A DNA stretch of 34,102 nucleotides from contig DUUI01000039.1 in assembly GCA_012841625.1 (NCBI GenBank), positions 1 to 34,102 of the forward strand. The letters are read 5' to 3'. This DNA comes from Erysipelothrix sp. Its GTDB lineage: Bacteria; Bacillota_I; Bacilli_A; Erysipelotrichales; Erysipelotrichaceae. Shown here piece after piece: positions 8,297 to 16,018 of the stretch (position 1 is its first letter; every line of letters begins with the position of its first letter). The notes beneath the pieces are model-generated. The model was not told where the DNA came from, did no database searches, and saw only the letters and a list, made by a program, of their open reading frames with translations. Made by a program: the position numbers and the translations under genes.

Positions 8297-9845
8297 TACA
8301 GATGCGATCTGGTATCTTCTTAAAACTAAATTCATGGCCAGACTTCGTAGTTTATTAAAAAAGCCAATTGTATTATTAATTACAATTGCTTTACTTGGTT
8401 TGATGGTTTATAACATTTTTAGTTATCTAACAAGTGATATAGGTTTAACGAATTCATTTCTAATGAATAGTGCTATTTTTAATTTAATAGGTGGTTTAGT
8501 CATTTTCATCACGATGATAGTTTTTGTAGTGAACAAGACATCAGCTTTAGTGTTTGAGAATGATGCAATATTCCTATTCACTAGTCCTTTTTCAAATAAA
8601 CAAACCTATACATACTTAATTTTTCTTACATTACAACAATCCTTAGTGTTTGGGGTTGGTTATGTATTTTATATGCTAATCTTCTTTTTTCAAATTATTG
8701 ATGGACCAGCTCATATGTTAGGAATTGTAATATCTGTTTTTCTTCATTTCTTACTAGTGACGATGTATTTTAATTATGAGTATATCCGAAATGCTGTATA
8801 TAAAGACGTAAGAAGTATATCAAAGATTCCAATCATCATTATTTCTGTGATTATAGTAGTATTATTTGTCAATGCACTGAACTTCGAATTTACATTCAGC
8901 TCAATTCAAGAGTCAATTTTCCATCCACTTTTCAAATATATGCCATTTATTGGCACTTTCGGTTGGATTGCGAATGCCTTTAGAATAGGGGATGTATCAG
9001 CACTAATTCCGATAGGTATTATTCTATTAATAATATTTGTATTTACGACTCGTATGTTTAAGATTGAGGGCAATTTTGTTGAGAAAGCTCTTCAAGATGC
9101 TGAGTATGCTTCAGCCATAAGGCGTAAGGCTGAGTCAGGCAGAACTGTCGAAACAATTGATTCAACCAAAGTCGAGTCTAGAAAAGTGAAGGGATCATTC
9201 TTAACTGGTGCATGGGCATTATTTTCCAAACATGTGCTTGTTATTCGTAAAACACGACGATATCTGCCTTTTGGAATGTTAATGTTTGGAGCTGGTTATT
9301 CAGTTTTGGCGATTTTTCTTCAAGAGATTGAAACGTTTAAAATTCTTATTATCTTTAGTTTGATGTTTGGTAATGATGCTAGTACTTTTCTAATGGATGA
9401 ACTTGAAAAACCATTTATTTATTTAATTCCTGATTCTGAGCTAAAGAAGATTAGTTCAACATTATTGATTCCACTACTCAGAGTCATGTGTCTACTTCTT
9501 CTGTATTTTGTGATCCTTGTATTCTTGGGTGAATCAATCATCGATTCAATTATTTATCTATTGTTTGTTAATTCAACCTATATGATTATTACGGCTGTGG
9601 ATGTTTTAGTCATAAAATTCTTAAAATCGAATTCAAATGTTATCATAAAAGTGTACTTAAATATTATTTTATATGTTATTGCTCTTTTACCAACCATTGT
9701 TTTAATGGTGTTAATGTTTGTAGTGATGGATATTACGAATTTTAATTTACTATTTGTTGGTGGAATGATATTTAATATAATTATCTCTTTAACTATTATT
9801 TATTCATCGAAATCAATCCTAAAAGGAAATAATTTAGCTGCCTAG
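8289..9845 (+). CDS. ABC exporter permease
   Basis: A 518-residue integral membrane protein, partner of the preceding ATPase. The frame is open from 8229, but the ATG at 8289 is preferred: TGGAG (8278-8282) lies six bases upstream, and the protein then begins with a short polar stretch followed by a basic segment and membrane helices. Hydrophobic blocks are concentrated in the N-terminal and C-terminal thirds, with a charged cytoplasmic loop around residues 265-315 (for example KALQDAEYASAIRRKAESGR). This architecture recalls the poorly studied 'putative ABC exporter' permeases of Bacillota. The protein resembles B. subtilis EcsB only in general layout, though the ecs genes also lie near hit and prsA there. 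The substrate cannot be told. Confidence 0.8.
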   Translation: MNNTDAIWYLLKTKFMARLRSLLKKPIVLLITIALLGLMVYNIFSYLTSDIGLTNSFLMNSAIFNLIGGLVIFITMIVFVVNKTSALVFENDAIFLFTSPFSNKQTYTYLIFLTLQQSLVFGVGYVFYMLIFFFQIIDGPAHMLGIVISVFLHFLLVTMYFNYEYIRNAVYKDVRSISKIPIIIISVIIVVLFVNALNFEFTFSSIQESIFHPLFKYMPFIGTFGWIANAFRIGDVSALIPIGIILLIIFVFTTRMFKIEGNFVEKALQDAEYASAIRRKAESGRTVETIDSTKVESRKVKGSFLTGAWALFSKHVLVIRKTRRYLPFGMLMFGAGYSVLAIFLQEIETFKILIIFSLMFGNDASTFLMDELEKPFIYLIPDSELKKISSTLLIPLLRVMCLLLLYFVILVFLGESIIDSIIYLLFVNSTYMIITAVDVLVIKFLKSNSNVIIKVYLNIILYVIALLPTIVLMVLMFVVMDITNFNLLFVGGMIFNIIISLTIIYSSKSILKGNNLAA

Positions 9846-9888
9846 TGTGCCCAATGTGGTATCATAATAGGGTAAAGGAGTCGATTAA

Positions 9889-11814
9889 ATGCGAATAGGG
9901 ATTTTTTCTGATGCATATCTACCCGTTATTAATGGTGTTGTAACATCAATTGAGACATTGCGCAAAGGTTTACTTCGTGAAGGCCATGAAGTTTTTATTG
10001 TGTCTAATCATGGAAAAATATATGATATTGAATATAAGGATAATGTGTTATTACTTCCTGGAATTAAACTATCATTTCTTTTTGATAACAAGCTTTCTAA
10101 TCCAGTTCAAAATCGAGCATCTGAAATTATTAAACAGATGAATCTTGATTTGATACATGTTCAAACTGAGTTTGGGGTAGGAATTTTTGCTCGAATAATT
10201 GCCAAGAAAGAGAATATTCCATTGATTTATACCTATCATACAACGTGGGAAGATTACACCCACTATATTAATCCGCTTCATTTAAAACCTGTTGAGAGTA
10301 TTGCTCGAAAAGGGGTTGCGATATTGTCTAAACAATTAACAAAACCTGCTCAAGCTATTATTACGCCATCGTCTAAAACTAAGGAATTGCTCCATGAATA
10401 TGGTGTATATCAACCAATTCATGTAATACCGACAGGTGTTGATTTATCTCGCTTTAAAATGAATGATACGATTCAAAAAGAATCAAGCGACATCCGCCAA
10501 AAATATGGCGTTGCCAAGAATGATTTACTGCTAGTTTTTGTGGGTCGTTTAGGTGAAGAAAAAGATTTAGAGACAGTTGTTCATTCAGTCTCAAAAATAG
10601 ATAACCCAAGACTTAAATTTATGATTGTTGGGGCTGGCCCGATCTTTGAGAATTTAAAGAAATTGATAAAATCTTTAAACCTTGAGTCCCGTGTCTTTTT
10701 AACCGACAGAGTCCCTAATGATCAGATTGCTTCCTTTTATCATGCAGGAAATGCGTTTATCTCTGCATCAATGACAGAAACCCAGGGCTTAACTTTTATT
10801 GAAGCTATGGCTTGTGGTTTACCATTATTTGCTAGTGATAAAGAAGTTTTACTAGATTTACTACAGGAACAAGAGAATGGTTACTATTTCCACAGTGAAG
10901 AAGAGTGTATCGAAAAATTACAAAAGTTTATTAATTTATCAGAGAATGAAAGACTATTGCTATCTAAAAGGTCACTTGAATTAGTTGAACCATATAGTGA
11001 TAAAGTCTTTGTTGATTCAGTGGTCGATTTATATAAACGAGTTATTAATCAAAAAGAAACTGATTATGTCATTATTGGAGTTCATGACAATTTAATTGAA
11101 TTCTCTAATGGTCTGCATTTTGTTCGCATGTTGCTGGACGCAGAGATTATAAATCAGTATGAATTACAAGAAGATAGGATCGTGAATATAAAAGAAATGT
11201 CAGAATTAAAAGAAAAAGATTTAATCCAAAAGAAGATGAGCAAGTCACTGACTCGTTTAACGTATCATGATTATTCAATCCAACAGATGAGAGAATACCT
11301 TTCAACAATTGAACCTTTTAATCAAGAGCTTGATGAAGAAGTACTACAATCTTTGCAGAAGAAGGGCTTTCTTGATGATGAACGTTTTATCTATGAATTA
11401 TTAGAGCGATATCAGGAGCGCGGGTATGGACGTTATCGAATTGCTAAGAACTTTGAAAAGTATCAGTTTGATGAAGCACTTGTTGAGTTAGTGATGGAAA
11501 TTGTGAGTAGGAAACAAGAAGTTCAAATGAAAGAACAATTTGAGAAGGCCATTAATTCTAATTTAAAAGGATCAACAATAAGCGTCAAGAGTAAGATTTC
11601 TGATAAGCTGATTCGTCAAGGGTTTGAAGCATCAGATGTAACTGAGCTGCTGGCTAGTTCAGATATAAAGTATGATGAGACTGATTCATGCCGGATTGAT
11701 TTAAATAAACTTAAAAGAAAAGAAACTGATCCCTTTATACTAAAACAAAAACTCAGTCAAAGAGGGTATAAAATGGATAGTATTAAAAAAGTGATGGGAG
11801 AACAGAATGATTAA
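9889..11814 (+). CDS. Fusion of GT4 diacylglycerol glucosyltransferase-like enzyme and RecX
   Basis: A 641-residue protein joining two normally separate functions. Residues 1 to about 384 are a GT4 glycosyltransferase with the start MRIGIFSDAYLPVINGVVTS, HTTWEDYTHY, the nucleotide-sugar loop FVGRLGEEKDLE and the EX7E motif ETQGLTFIEAM. This pattern is typical of alMGS/LafB-type enzymes that glucosylate diacylglycerol. Residues about 393-641 look like a complete RecX: a beta-rich N-terminal piece (DYVIIGVHDNLIEFSNGLHF) and three-helix repeats (GFLDDERFIYELLERYQERG, then YGRYRIAKNF). RecX binds the RecA filament and modulates recombination. No start codon with a ribosome site was found at the junction near 11041, so it reads as one chain. 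AAAGGAG lies eight bases before the ATG. The stop overlaps yhaM by eight bases. Confidence 0.88.
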   Translation: MRIGIFSDAYLPVINGVVTSIETLRKGLLREGHEVFIVSNHGKIYDIEYKDNVLLLPGIKLSFLFDNKLSNPVQNRASEIIKQMNLDLIHVQTEFGVGIFARIIAKKENIPLIYTYHTTWEDYTHYINPLHLKPVESIARKGVAILSKQLTKPAQAIITPSSKTKELLHEYGVYQPIHVIPTGVDLSRFKMNDTIQKESSDIRQKYGVAKNDLLLVFVGRLGEEKDLETVVHSVSKIDNPRLKFMIVGAGPIFENLKKLIKSLNLESRVFLTDRVPNDQIASFYHAGNAFISASMTETQGLTFIEAMACGLPLFASDKEVLLDLLQEQENGYYFHSEEECIEKLQKFINLSENERLLLSKRSLELVEPYSDKVFVDSVVDLYKRVINQKETDYVIIGVHDNLIEFSNGLHFVRMLLDAEIINQYELQEDRIVNIKEMSELKEKDLIQKKMSKSLTRLTYHDYSIQQMREYLSTIEPFNQELDEEVLQSLQKKGFLDDERFIYELLERYQERGYGRYRIAKNFEKYQFDEALVELVMEIVSRKQEVQMKEQFEKAINSNLKGSTISVKSKISDKLIRQGFEASDVTELLASSDIKYDETDSCRIDLNKLKRKETDPFILKQKLSQRGYKMDSIKKVMGEQND

Positions 11815-12760
11815 GATAAAAGATTTTGAAGAAAGACAAAAAATTGAAGCTCCACTATTAATTGTAGGATTAACTAAAGGGGTTTCTAATAATGGACAAC
11901 CATATTTATCTTTAACTCTACAGGACAATTCGTCTAGTATCGAGGGTAAGCTATGGGATGTTAGCGAAGAATTATCGGCAAAGGTCCAACAAGGTCATAT
12001 AGTTGAAGTGGTAGCTGATGTTATAAAATATCGGAATAATTTACAATTAAAGATCCAATCACTAGATATTAAGAATCAAAAGGGATATCAACTGAGTGAT
12101 TTTATTATGACTTCATCAATTCCTAAAGAACAATTATCGAAAGAGATTTTTGAGTATGTTGATTCAATTGGGGATGATATTTTAAAATCAGTTGTAACAA
12201 AAACAATTGAGTCAGTTAAGTCTCAATACTTTGTTTATCCAGCAGCAACACGTAATCATCATGAGTTTGTGGGCGGACTTGCGACTCATACATTAGAAAT
12301 GTGTAAGCTAGCTGATAAAGTGTTGGAAGTATTTCCCCATATAAATCGCGATTTATTAATGTCGGGAATCTTATTGCACGATGTTTCTAAGATTGAGGAA
12401 TATGTATCTCCAGTTGTTGTTGAATATTCGACGCCAGGAAAATTACTAGGTCATATTTCAATGGCACAAGCTAAAGTGTATGAAATTGCGACACACTTAG
12501 GTGTTGCTGAGTCTGAACAAGTAATGTTGCTTAGACATTTGATTTTGAGTCATCATGGTGAGTATGAATTTGGCTCGCCAGTACTTCCATTAGTTGTTGA
12601 GGCTGAAGTCTTGAATATCATTGATAATTTATCAGCCCGAGTGTATATGTTTGAAAAAAATACAGAATCAATTGATGAAGGAGCCTTTAGTACTAGAGTC
12701 TTCTCGCTTGAGGGCAGAACTATTTACAAACCACAGTTTACGAAAAAAAATCAGGATTAG
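11807..12760 (+). CDS. yhaM: 3'-5' exoribonuclease YhaM
   Basis: A 317-residue protein, close to B. subtilis YhaM (also called CBF1). It has an N-terminal OB-fold nucleic-acid-binding domain (roughly residues 10-95, LTLQDNSSSIEGKLWDVSEE) and an HD metal-dependent hydrolase domain with NHHEFVGGLATHT and the His191-Asp192 pair in LLHDVSK. The family degrades RNA and single-stranded DNA from the 3' end with Mn2+ or other divalent metals. The ATG overlaps the end of the RecX fusion gene and has GGGAG at 11796-11800. Its last codons sit inside the terminator shared with hit. Its neighbourhood with prsA and hit resembles the B. subtilis yhaM-prsA-hit region. Confidence 0.93.
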   Translation: MIKIKDFEERQKIEAPLLIVGLTKGVSNNGQPYLSLTLQDNSSSIEGKLWDVSEELSAKVQQGHIVEVVADVIKYRNNLQLKIQSLDIKNQKGYQLSDFIMTSSIPKEQLSKEIFEYVDSIGDDILKSVVTKTIESVKSQYFVYPAATRNHHEFVGGLATHTLEMCKLADKVLEVFPHINRDLLMSGILLHDVSKIEEYVSPVVVEYSTPGKLLGHISMAQAKVYEIATHLGVAESEQVMLLRHLILSHHGEYEFGSPVLPLVVEAEVLNIIDNLSARVYMFEKNTESIDEGAFSTRVFSLEGRTIYKPQFTKKNQD

Positions 12761-12772
12761 TCCTGATTTTTT
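12745..12772. terminator. Bidirectional terminator overlapping both stop codons of yhaM and hit
   Basis: The sequence is a perfect inverted repeat: AAAAAATCAGGA (12745-12756), loop TTAG (12757-12760), TCCTGATTTTTT (12761-12772). It gives a stem with a U-run in both directions. The loop carries the overlapping stops of the two convergent genes, so the hairpin arms are coding in both. Confidence 0.9.
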
Positions 12773-13158
12773 AGTATCATTGTTTTAATTTCATTTAAGT
12801 CTAACTCATTGGATGAGAACTCTATCTTAAGGGTATCATTCTCATCATATCGAGGAATCAAATGAATATGGAAGTGAAAGACTGTTTGGCCAGCGACTTC
12901 ATTCATATTAGTTAATACATTAAATCCAGTAGCACCAAGGTTTTCTTCGATTTTTTTGGCAAGTTGTTGAGTCACTTTGAACATTTTACCGATTAATTGT
13001 GAATCAGTTTCTAGAAAGTTCTTCGTTTCAACTTTTGGAATAATTAATGTATGACCTTTAGTTGTTTGAGAGATATCTAAGAAGGCGAACACTTCTTCAT
13101 CTTCATATAGAATGTGAGCTGGTATTTCTTTGTTAATAATCTTTTTAAAAAGTGACAT
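12757..13158 (-). CDS. hit: HIT family nucleotide-binding hydrolase
   Basis: A 133-residue histidine-triad protein with HFHIHLIPR, giving His95, His97 and His99. It also has the N-terminal CLF-like start (MSLFKKIINKEIPAHILYED) and GHTLIIPK typical of the HinT branch, which hydrolyses purine nucleoside phosphoramidates and adenylated compounds in the cytoplasm. The start codon overlaps the stop of the upstream lipoprotein gene as TAATG. No Shine-Dalgarno site is visible before it, so translation probably depends on re-initiation by ribosomes finishing the upstream gene. Confidence 0.95.
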   Translation of the reverse strand: MSLFKKIINKEIPAHILYEDEEVFAFLDISQTTKGHTLIIPKVETKNFLETDSQLIGKMFKVTQQLAKKIEENLGATGFNVLTNMNEVAGQTVFHFHIHLIPRYDENDTLKIEFSSNELDLNEIKTMILKNQD

Positions 13159-14033
13159 TAGTTATTTGGGAAGAAATCTGATAATTGTTCGTTCGCTTTA
13201 ATGCCATCATAGATAGCCTGATCGTATACTTCAAAGTTAGCAGCTTTGAATAAATCAACAATTACTTTGCTTCCAGCTTCTTGATCAGCTAGGAATACTT
13301 CTTTATATTCTTCTGTAAGTGCTTCATTGTCATCTTCAATTAATTTGACAACATAGAACTTAGCTTCTGTGACATCCATTAATGGTGATTTTGTAAAGTT
13401 TTTTAATAAACCTTCTTCACTTTCGATAAAGCGTACGACAACATCGTCCAACTTATTTTTGGCTATAACGGTTGGTTCTTCACGACTGACACCATGATTA
13501 CTGGTTGTTCCTAATTCGTCTAATACATCCGCAATGCTTTTGCCATCATTTAATAAATCAATGGCATTTTGAGCTGTTTCTTGTGAATCATAGTATAGGA
13601 TATTGAGTTTTACTGGATCAGCCTCAGAGATAATAGTATCTTTATTGTCTTCAAAGTAATTTTCAAGTAATTTTCTTTGTCGAACAGCAGGGATAAAGAC
13701 TGTTTCAAGTAATTCTTCATCATCACCACTACCGTAATATGCTTCAAAGTAATCCCCAAATTGTTCTTTACTTTCTTCTAACATCTCTTGAGCTTCAGCT
13801 CTAATTTCATCTGTTAGTTCAACTTTAGATTCAACGAGCATGTTTTGTGCATCATTGATAATAATTTGTCCCACTTGTTGGTAGCGTAACATATTGTAAA
13901 CTTCGCCTTTTGTGACTGAAGTGTCTTCAATCTTGAATAGAACATCATCTTTATCAGAGATTTGAGTGGATGAATTTGAAGAACAACCAACTAAGATTAA
14001 TAAAATTGTTAATAGACTTATAATTTTTTTCAT
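13158..14033 (-). CDS. PrsA-like lipoprotein with degenerate parvulin region
   Basis: A 291-residue secreted lipoprotein with a signal peptide ending in the lipobox LVGC (Cys17), so it should be anchored to the outer face of the membrane. The N-terminal half resembles the SurA/PrsA chaperone domain (LFKIEDTSVTKGEVYNMLRY). The middle region at about 145-230 aligns in layout with a PpiC domain (ILYYDSQETAQNAIDLLNDG) but lacks the usual SHIL start and conserved His, so isomerase activity is doubtful. It is the tandem partner of the gene just upstream, which keeps a canonical PpiC domain. Its AGGAG overlaps the end of that gene, four bases away. It probably acts as a holding chaperone for exported proteins; that role is inferred. 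Confidence 0.8.
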   Translation of the reverse strand: MKKIISLLTILLILVGCSSNSSTQISDKDDVLFKIEDTSVTKGEVYNMLRYQQVGQIIINDAQNMLVESKVELTDEIRAEAQEMLEESKEQFGDYFEAYYGSGDDEELLETVFIPAVRQRKLLENYFEDNKDTIISEADPVKLNILYYDSQETAQNAIDLLNDGKSIADVLDELGTTSNHGVSREEPTVIAKNKLDDVVVRFIESEEGLLKNFTKSPLMDVTEAKFYVVKLIEDDNEALTEEYKEVFLADQEAGSKVIVDLFKAANFEVYDQAIYDGIKANEQLSDFFPNN

Positions 14034-14037
14034 TCTG

Positions 14038-15015
14038 TTATTCTCCTAACCCGTAAGAGGTGCGTAGCTGTGCTTCGAACTCTGGATTGTCTGAGAAATC
14101 AAAGTTTAGAATCTCAGCCTGTTTGAATAATGCTTCACCTTTTAATGAAGGATATAGCTCTTCGAGTAATTGTAGATAGGAAGCATCTGCTGATACATCT
14201 GCGAAATCATTTGAAGTGATAAGAATTTTATGAAATCCTGATGGAGATTCAACCCAATCACTGATTTCACCCACTTCTAATTTGAAGGCTGCATCTTTAA
14301 ACTCATCATGAAACTGAATTGATTTATAGACAAGTCCTAACGAGCCTTGTTGTTGCGCTGAATAAGTATCCGTTGAGTACTCAGTTGCGACTGTTGCGAA
14401 GTCATCCGTTTTTAGAGCTTCATCAACTTCTGCCATTTTTTCTTCTACATATCTTTCTTGTTCTGCTTCACTCATTGTTGAATCTTGTGGAACAGATACT
14501 AAGATATGAGACATTATGACTGGATTTTCTTTTTCAATAAAGTCGTCTTTGTACTCTGATTCGAAATAATCTTCGACCAATGTTACTGCTGCGCTTGCGT
14601 TTAAGTAATAATCGACTAGCTCAGAGTCTTTTGAATAACCCATTGATTGAAGAATTTGTTCGATTAATTCTTGTGCTTTTTCTTCACCTAATTGTGATTT
14701 GTAATAAGCAATTGTTTGATCTGATTCTAGTTTTGCTTCAACTTTTTGATCTTCAGTGTAATCATAAGTCCTTGATAATACTTCACGTTCGAAAACCATT
14801 GCTGCTAATGGAGCTTCATAACGATCTTTAAGTTCTTCGTATAGTTCATCAGCTGTGACATTAGTATTGTTGATTGAATATACTACATCTTTGCCGTCTG
14901 CTTTTTTACCTGAAACTACACCTGTTTGTGAATTGACTATGACAGCGATAATTCCTGCTATAAAGACGATAGAAATTAATCCGACATACCAATATTTTTT
15001 AATGTAATCTTTCAT
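14038..15015 (-). CDS. prsA: Membrane-anchored PrsA-type foldase, parvulin peptidyl-prolyl isomerase
   Basis: A 325-residue protein with one N-terminal membrane helix (about residues 11-29) and no lipobox, so it is anchored by the helix rather than a lipid. A SurA-like N-domain is followed by a PpiC domain from about residue 167: VIMSHILVSVPQD, FATVATEYSTDTYSAQQQGS, LGLVYKSIQFHDEF and a closing SGFHKILITS. These are the expected blocks of an active parvulin. It helps fold proteins outside the membrane. AAGGAAGG precedes the ATG at 15015. It is the first gene of a minus-strand operon with a PrsA-like lipoprotein and hit. Confidence 0.88.
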   Translation of the reverse strand: MKDYIKKYWYVGLISIVFIAGIIAVIVNSQTGVVSGKKADGKDVVYSINNTNVTADELYEELKDRYEAPLAAMVFEREVLSRTYDYTEDQKVEAKLESDQTIAYYKSQLGEEKAQELIEQILQSMGYSKDSELVDYYLNASAAVTLVEDYFESEYKDDFIEKENPVIMSHILVSVPQDSTMSEAEQERYVEEKMAEVDEALKTDDFATVATEYSTDTYSAQQQGSLGLVYKSIQFHDEFKDAAFKLEVGEISDWVESPSGFHKILITSNDFADVSADASYLQLLEELYPSLKGEALFKQAEILNFDFSDNPEFEAQLRTSYGLGE

Positions 15016-15048
15016 AGTTACCTTCCTTTAATTATGCGTTGCTTAAAC

Positions 15049-15077
15049 ATTATACTTGATTTAGAATCAACATGCAA
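15049..15077 (-). promoter_or_regulatory. Promoter of the prsA operon
   Basis: On the minus strand, TTGCAT (15077-15072), 17 bases, then a perfect TATAAT (15054-15049). The expected start near 15042 leaves a leader of about 27 bases with AAGGAAGG in front of the ATG. Confidence 0.6.
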
Positions 15078-15091
15078 AGTATATGTGAGCC

Positions 15092-15111
15092 ACCTTAAAT
15101 TACACTTAAAT
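15092..15111. repeat. Direct repeat (CTTAAAT, 11-base period) between divergent prsA and suf promoters
   Basis: ACCTTAAAT (15092-15100) and CACTTAAAT (15103-15111) share CTTAAAT at an 11-base spacing, one helical turn. The repeat lies between the two divergent promoters, so one bound regulator could affect either. AT-rich chance similarity is possible. Confidence 0.3.
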
Positions 15112-15159
15112 GGTATAAAAACAATTATAATCGTCTAAGAAGTTAGTTAAAGCTTATTA

Positions 15160-15168
15160 TGTTATAAT
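15160..15168 (+). promoter_or_regulatory. Extended -10 promoter of the suf operon
   Basis: TGTTATAAT (15160-15168) is an extended -10 (TGN plus perfect TATAAT); no good -35 is present. Transcription would begin near 15175. A second TATAAT at 15126-15131 could serve as an alternative start. No IscR-type or other known Fe-S operator was recognised. Confidence 0.6.
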
Positions 15169-15195
15169 ACATGAGTGAAAAAAGAAAGGGATACT

Positions 15196-16017
15196 ATGTC
15201 AAAATTAGTCATTAAAGATTTGCACGTCTCAGTAGAAGACAAAGAGATTCTTAAGGGAGTCAATTTAGAAATTAATTCGGGTGAAATTCACGCCTTGATG
15301 GGACCTAATGGTCATGGAAAATCAACACTTTTATCTGTAATCATGGGTCATCCAGCATATACAGTTACATCTGGTTCAGTTGAATTTGATGGTCAAGATG
15401 TTTTAGAAATGGAAGTTGATGAGCGTTCTCAAGCTGGTTTATTTCTAGGGATGCAATATCCTCAGGAAGTTCCAGGAGTTACTAACTCAGACTTTATGAA
15501 AGCAGCATTAAATTCAAGAAGAGAAGAACCAATTGGTTTATTTGAATTTGTTAAACAGATGGATGGCGCAATAAATCGTCTTGATATGAAGGAAGATTTG
15601 GCCCATCGTTATTTAAATGAAGGTTTCTCTGGAGGGGAGAAAAAGCGTAATGAAATTTTACAAATGATTTTATTACGACCAAAAATCGCAATGCTTGATG
15701 AAATCGATTCAGGTTTGGATGTTGATGCGCTGCACTTAGTTGCGGATGTTGTTAATGAAACGGTTAAAGATCATGAGTCTGGAGTTTTAATTGTGTCTCA
15801 CTATGAGCGTTTCTTCCAACAAATTCATCCGTCTCATACTCATATTATGATTAATGGTAAGATTGTTCATTCTTCGGATGGCTCTCTTGTTAATAAGATT
15901 GATAGTGAAGGGTATGATTGGATTAAGAATGAATTAGGCATTGAATTTAGTGAAGCCACTCAAGAAAAGAGAGATCCAATTATCCTTGAGAGACTTGTTG
16001 TAAAGGAAACAGCTTAG
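15196..16017 (+). CDS. sufC: Fe-S cluster assembly ATPase SufC
   Basis: A 273-residue soluble ABC-type ATPase of the SufBC2D scaffold, which drives Fe-S cluster building in the cytoplasm. It has Walker A GPNGHGKST (36-44), the SufC-type signature FSGGEKKRNEILQM, Walker B IAMLDEIDSGLDVDAL and the switch His in IVSHYERF. The start chosen is the ATG at 15196, with GAAAGGG five bases upstream and the usual SufC beginning. An in-frame GTG at 15175, exactly where the promoter predicts transcription to begin, could add seven residues. It is first of five suf genes in the order sufC-D-S-U-B common in Bacillota. Confidence 0.97.
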   Translation: MSKLVIKDLHVSVEDKEILKGVNLEINSGEIHALMGPNGHGKSTLLSVIMGHPAYTVTSGSVEFDGQDVLEMEVDERSQAGLFLGMQYPQEVPGVTNSDFMKAALNSRREEPIGLFEFVKQMDGAINRLDMKEDLAHRYLNEGFSGGEKKRNEILQMILLRPKIAMLDEIDSGLDVDALHLVADVVNETVKDHESGVLIVSHYERFFQQIHPSHTHIMINGKIVHSSDGSLVNKIDSEGYDWIKNELGIEFSEATQEKRDPIILERLVVKETA

Positions 16018-16018
16018 A

